This document shows, piece after piece, positions 11,544-14,997 of a DNA stretch of 14,997 bases (position 1 is the first letter of the stretch; each line of letters opens with the position of its first letter). The stretch is taken from assembly GCA_001818365.1 (NCBI GenBank), contig MHKK01000062.1:1-14997 (forward strand). The letters run 5' to 3'. A program made the position numbers and the translations under genes. The notes beneath the pieces are model-generated. The model saw only the letters and a program-made list of their open reading frames with translations. It was not told the origin of the DNA and searched no databases. The DNA is from Candidatus Komeilibacteria bacterium RIFCSPHIGHO2_01_FULL_52_14. GTDB taxonomy: Bacteria > Patescibacteriota > Patescibacteriia > UBA1558 > 2-01-FULL-52-15.

Positions 11544-14500
11544 TTATGGACACGCCGGAAATTGCGTAATGCCTGCCTTACGAAGCATCCCTATTAAGTT
11601 ACATTTCGTCAAGTACGTGTTGCCGATTCGTAGCACTGCTCCGAGAGGGCCTCCACCTGAAGAAACAGGTGTGCAATCATGATTTTGACACGCTAGGACT
11701 TTCACTGGTTCCGGCTCTGCGCCCGTGGTATTTCCGGTTGTATAGACGAAGGTAGGATACGAAGTAGAGTCCTGGAATATGACTCGACCAGAGGTGGCAT
11801 CCACGTCCGTGTCGATAGTAGTAATAGTGTTGGTACCAGTACACTCCGTGTTCGCACATTTAATGACCGTGAATCTGTTCGAATTATCCCCGTCGACCGT
11901 GCCCATGACCGGCAGATTACCGACAGGACTTATACCCAAAGAAAATGTCGAGTAGAGTTTTCTCGTCGGGTGCAGGAATGTCGGGTTACCCGATGCGCGA
12001 GTCGAGCAGGAAGAATTCGTGCATCGCGCGAACCTCATCTTTTCGTTGTAGAACGCACTGGTGCCGTAGACCACGGAAGGGAATGATCCTGCTCCGTCTG
12101 AAGCGATCGATGTTGGGGCGTATTGGTTTGAGTTATCGCCAAAGGATTCGATTTTTACATTATCGATTGGTGCGAGAGCCGGGTCGCACGTCAGATTGTT
12201 GCAATGAGAGACCTCAAAAAAACCAAGCCAACCGGATTGCGTGCGACCGGTATAGGAAATAACAGGGAAGCCCGTTGCCTTATCAATCGCAATGAAAATT
12301 GAGGAGCCGAGAACATCGTTGAGGGCTCCTCCGTCATTGACTATGTTTGGACCACTGTTTCCGCTGGTACACGAATCGTTCCCGCAGTGGATCACCGCAA
12401 TATCACCGTTAAACTCATACGCGACAATGGGCAAACCGTCAGAGCCAATCATCATTTTGTTATTCTGGCCGGCGTTGTTAGTCCCGCTCGTCGATTGGAT
12501 ACGGAGGGGCGCACTTACCGTTAAACAATTAGTAGATGTGCATTTTATTATCCATAAATCTTGTCCGCTTACTTCATAATACGACACTATCGGATATCCC
12601 AAAGCGGGAGTAACGGCAATGGAGCTGTAAGGAAAATTCGATGCAGGTAGAGTCAGGAGCAGGTTATTGTCTCGCGACGAACAGTCATTATTCTTACATT
12701 TAATGGCTCTGAGCTGGTTCGCGTCTCTATCCTTAAAACTGATTATCGGATACCCATCGTTACTCTTTGCCATAGACACGTACGAACCGTTCGGATGAAT
12801 GGTAACCATCGGAGCTGGCGGCGAGACAACGGTGTTTCCGCTACCGGTAATCAGCATACGCCCGTCATTGGCACCGTACGTGAGCTGGCAGACACCGCCT
12901 GAACTGCAGGCAGTACTATGGCACTTGCAAGCAGTAAGGCCTCCGAGATAATCATAACAACTCATAACGGGGAAGCCGGTGTCTGATGGGACGGCAATAT
13001 CATACAGCGCATCTCCAAAACTATTAATAGGTGTGACTATGTTGTTGGCTGAACACGATTCATCCCCACACTTCGCAATTTTCCACTTGCCGTATTGAAA
13101 ATAATTATAAAGAATCACCGGCTTATTGTCTGTAGTGCTCATGGCTATACTTGCGGTCTCCGCAAAATCTTCATAATTACAATTACTCCCATAGGCAACG
13201 ATGTCACAATGCGTACCAATAAAATTCGGGCCGCTTGCTATCGTTGAGCAATTCGCGTTTCCACATCGAACAACCTCAACCTGCTTAGCACCGGTTCCGG
13301 GATCAGTAGAATAGCTGATGATAGGGAATCCGGTCGTAGGGCTTAAAATAAGTGAGCTCTTGTTCATATCATAAGGACCAGTATCAAACCCCCCTATCGG
13401 GGTTACGACTGGTTGGAAGCCGCCAGCTGAACACGGATTCGTAGCAGTAGAAGCAGTACACTTATACACCTTCAAAGACCAGGGGTTATCATCATAGTAA
13501 CTGATGACAGGAAAATCGTCTGATGCTATTTGAATTCCAACAATCTGTGCACTAGCAGGAAGTATATCAAGGACACCCGATGTCTTGAACTGCGTACAAC
13601 TGCTATTCTTGCACCGTGTTACGTATAATTCCCAGCCGGTCCCTACTACATTAACGTAGGCGATAGCATGAAAGCCGTTGCTCGCGCGGGCGAAGCGGGG
13701 TAATCTCAAGGTCAATCCACTCTGACCGTCTCCTGCGGCTTTGCTTGGTGTGTTGGCGCAATCAGTGCTATCGCACGCAAGCAGATATATGTCATAGGTT
13801 TGCGCTTTGTCTTGATAAACAACATACGGGTAGGTCCCCATTCCTAATTGAAAGTCAAAAATGTTGAGTAATCCCGTTGTCCAGATCGCATTGCCGCTTG
13901 TACAATCAGCATTGCCGCATCGCACGACTTTAAATTCAGTGCTGCTACCCATTCCACCGGGATTACTGCCATACAAAATTACCGGTCGATTTGCACTGTC
14001 CAACAGAATACTATCAGTATGATACGCCCCAGCACCAATAGGATCTATGACAGGGCTCATTGTTCCGTCATATCCCCCCGAAACACAATCTGAATCTTGT
14101 GTACAGGCAGCTCCCCCAATTGCACAGGTTCCTCCTGTGGCAGCCCTATAGAAATATCCGGCATAGATACCTCCGGTCGCCACAATACCGTATTTATTCA
14201 CAACGTTGCCTGCAGTATCTTTGACACAAGCGCGGACACCAGAAGCCAGATCATAATTGGGCGGGCTCGATGTATAACTGACAGCGTTCCCCATCCCTCC
14301 CGTCGTCATGCCCTGCACCCCGATACGGCCGGAGAACGAGTCGGTGGGAGTATTGGGCACGACCGCAGAGCCGACCAGGGCCCGGTAGGTGTAGGCATCA
14401 TCACCGCCCTGCGTCGCAATCGATATTCCTCCGGTTGCTCCGTAGCCGGACAGCCCGACATTGTTCGTCCCAAAAGCAAGCAAGCTCTTTCCGTCATGGA

Positions 14501-14997
14501 TGCATGTGGTTCCGTTTGCGCCGGTGCACTGCGCATCGCTGGTGCAGGTTGCGTAGACGTTCAAACTGCAATGCTTCGATGCGACGGTGTTGTTGATAGA
14601 AATCCCCGAGAACGCCGTCGAATAACTGAAGAGCCCATGAGCGCCTGCATCGTTCGAGATGCGCATGGCCGTTGAGTCATCGTCGATTTTGCATCCTGAG
14701 GCCTCAAGACACTCAAACCCTTTGTCAGCGGTCATACGGCCATCGGCGGTAAGATCTCCTTTTGCAGAGCCGTTGGTCAGAACCGTCACCGCTCCAAGGA
14801 AATGACCTGCAACGCCGCTTACTGACGATACATCCCCGGCAACGCCGTAGCCAGCTACCGCAGCAGGAGGGGTTGTTCCAAAAAGACCATAGCCGTTTCC
14901 GGCAGCATAGCCGTAGACACCGACATTTCCCGCCGGTTTTGGAATGCTCGGAAAGGTTGTGAACGAATTCTGACCGATGACTGCGATGGTAGCTCCG
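11544..14997 (-). CDS. Very large secreted protein with fourteen propeller-like repeats, 5' end outside window
   Basis: The frame is open from 14996 to the TAA at 11544, 1150 residues visible. A GTG at 14789 is not a credible start because clear coding sequence of the same style continues upstream (GVYGYAAGNGYGLFG). The visible N-terminal third is Gly-rich, with 'GVYGY/GLFG/GIVATGGIYAGYF' elements typical of beta-rich fibrous surface proteins. It also has Cys clusters such as CTSDAQCTGANGTTC. Fourteen repeats follow, each with an aromatic/beta strand such as FPVISYYD and a CxxxxC pair. Counted from the GTG, first cysteines fall at 291, 339, 393, 444, 509, 574, 622, 698, 750, 802, 863, 923, 978 and 1034. 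The largest spacing (76) is between repeats 7 and 8. The protein ends in a short tail with Cys at 1063 and 1080. Presumably exported; a disulfide-stapled double propeller is inferred. The function is unknown. Confidence 0.8.
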   Translation of the reverse strand, partial: GATIAVIGQNSFTTFPSIPKPAGNVGVYGYAAGNGYGLFGTTPPAAVAGYGVAGDVSSVSGVAGHFLGAVTVLTNGSAKGDLTADGRMTADKGFECLEASGCKIDDDSTAMRISNDAGAHGLFSYSTAFSGISINNTVASKHCSLNVYATCTSDAQCTGANGTTCIHDGKSLLAFGTNNVGLSGYGATGGISIATQGGDDAYTYRALVGSAVVPNTPTDSFSGRIGVQGMTTGGMGNAVSYTSSPPNYDLASGVRACVKDTAGNVVNKYGIVATGGIYAGYFYRAATGGTCAIGGAACTQDSDCVSGGYDGTMSPVIDPIGAGAYHTDSILLDSANRPVILYGSNPGGMGSSTEFKVVRCGNADCTSGNAIWTTGLLNIFDFQLGMGTYPYVVYQDKAQTYDIYLLACDSTDCANTPSKAAGDGQSGLTLRLPRFARASNGFHAIAYVNVVGTGWELYVTRCKNSSCTQFKTSGVLDILPASAQIVGIQIASDDFPVISYYDDNPWSLKVYKCTASTATNPCSAGGFQPVVTPIGGFDTGPYDMNKSSLILSPTTGFPIISYSTDPGTGAKQVEVVRCGNANCSTIASGPNFIGTHCDIVAYGSNCNYEDFAETASIAMSTTDNKPVILYNYFQYGKWKIAKCGDESCSANNIVTPINSFGDALYDIAVPSDTGFPVMSCYDYLGGLTACKCHSTACSSGGVCQLTYGANDGRMLITGSGNTVVSPPAPMVTIHPNGSYVSMAKSNDGYPIISFKDRDANQLRAIKCKNNDCSSRDNNLLLTLPASNFPYSSIAVTPALGYPIVSYYEVSGQDLWIIKCTSTNCLTVSAPLRIQSTSGTNNAGQNNKMMIGSDGLPIVAYEFNGDIAVIHCGNDSCTSGNSGPNIVNDGGALNDVLGSSIFIAIDKATGFPVISYTGRTQSGWLGFFEVSHCNNLTCDPALAPIDNVKIESFGDNSNQYAPTSIASDGAGSFPSVVYGTSAFYNEKMRFARCTNSSCSTRASGNPTFLHPTRKLYSTFSLGISPVGNLPVMGTVDGDNSNRFTVIKCANTECTGTNTITTIDTDVDATSGRVIFQDSTSYPTFVYTTGNTTGAEPEPVKVLACQNHDCTPVSSGGGPLGAVLRIGNTYLTKCNLIGMLRKAGITQFPACP

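Noticed and set aside
11539..11553. GTG at 11553 as the start of the second propeller protein
   Set aside because: It overlaps the preceding gene and has no ribosome binding site; ATG codons at 11538 and 11535 directly precede the signal segment.
14097..14675. 192-codon open frame on the plus strand opposite the large repeat protein
   Set aside because: It is antisense to continuous repeat-protein coding sequence, and its Cys/Arg/Ile-rich translation shows no domain.
14787..14789. GTG at 14789 as the start of the upstream propeller protein
   Set aside because: The same frame stays open to 14996 and translates as Gly-rich sequence continuous with what follows, so the gene begins outside the window.
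1..14997. CRISPR arrays, tRNA/rRNA genes, insertion sequences or recoded stop codons
   Set aside because: No regular short repeats with spacers, no transposase-like frame and no RNA gene signature were seen; TGA ends pilM, so it acts as a normal stop.

Overview
The window is a type IV pilus (T4P) assembly locus read entirely from the minus strand. No gene on the plus strand can be supported. The lineage is most likely a Patescibacteria/CPR-type bacterium. The reasons are inference from the sequence. The T4P set is compact and no secretin (PilQ) is visible. The PilP-like protein is stripped down. A CheY-like regulator sits between the two motor ATPases. Almost no start codon has a Shine-Dalgarno sequence. 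The upstream genes encode giant Cys-rich secreted repeat proteins of a kind I recall from CPR genomes. The code is standard, with TAA, TAG and TGA all used as stops. Phylum placement remains uncertain.

Layout in transcription order, from high to low coordinates. (1) 14996-11544: a very large secreted repeat protein with its 5' end outside the window. It has a Gly-rich N-terminal part and 14 repeats of about 55 residues. (2) 11538-8473: a second secreted protein with an N-terminal membrane/signal segment, a Trp/Cys-rich region, 7 repeats of about 51 residues and a distinct C-terminal domain. (3) 8472-8291: the only sizeable intergenic gap (182 bp). It holds a good sigma70-type promoter and two small inverted repeats in the predicted leader. 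(4) 8290-1: a tightly packed operon in the order pilM, pilN (giant), pilO, a pilP-like small gene, pilB, a response regulator, a pilT-like gene and pilC (3' end outside the window). Genes overlap or abut except for two gaps of about 21 bp.

How the parts fit together: PilM is an actin-like cytoplasmic ring protein that binds the N-terminus of PilN. PilN, PilO and the PilP-like protein form the inner-membrane alignment complex. PilC is the platform protein. PilB is an intact extension ATPase. The PilT-like protein has lost or changed its key catalytic residues and may be a pseudo-ATPase. The two secreted proteins look like disulfide-stapled beta-propellers and could be pilus-associated adhesins, analogous to but not homologous with PilY1.

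The strongest leads are the degenerate PilT, the 739-residue PilN with a roughly 510-residue disordered insert carrying repeated aromatic/basic modules, and the 7 + 14 repeat count, which suggests three seven-bladed propellers.
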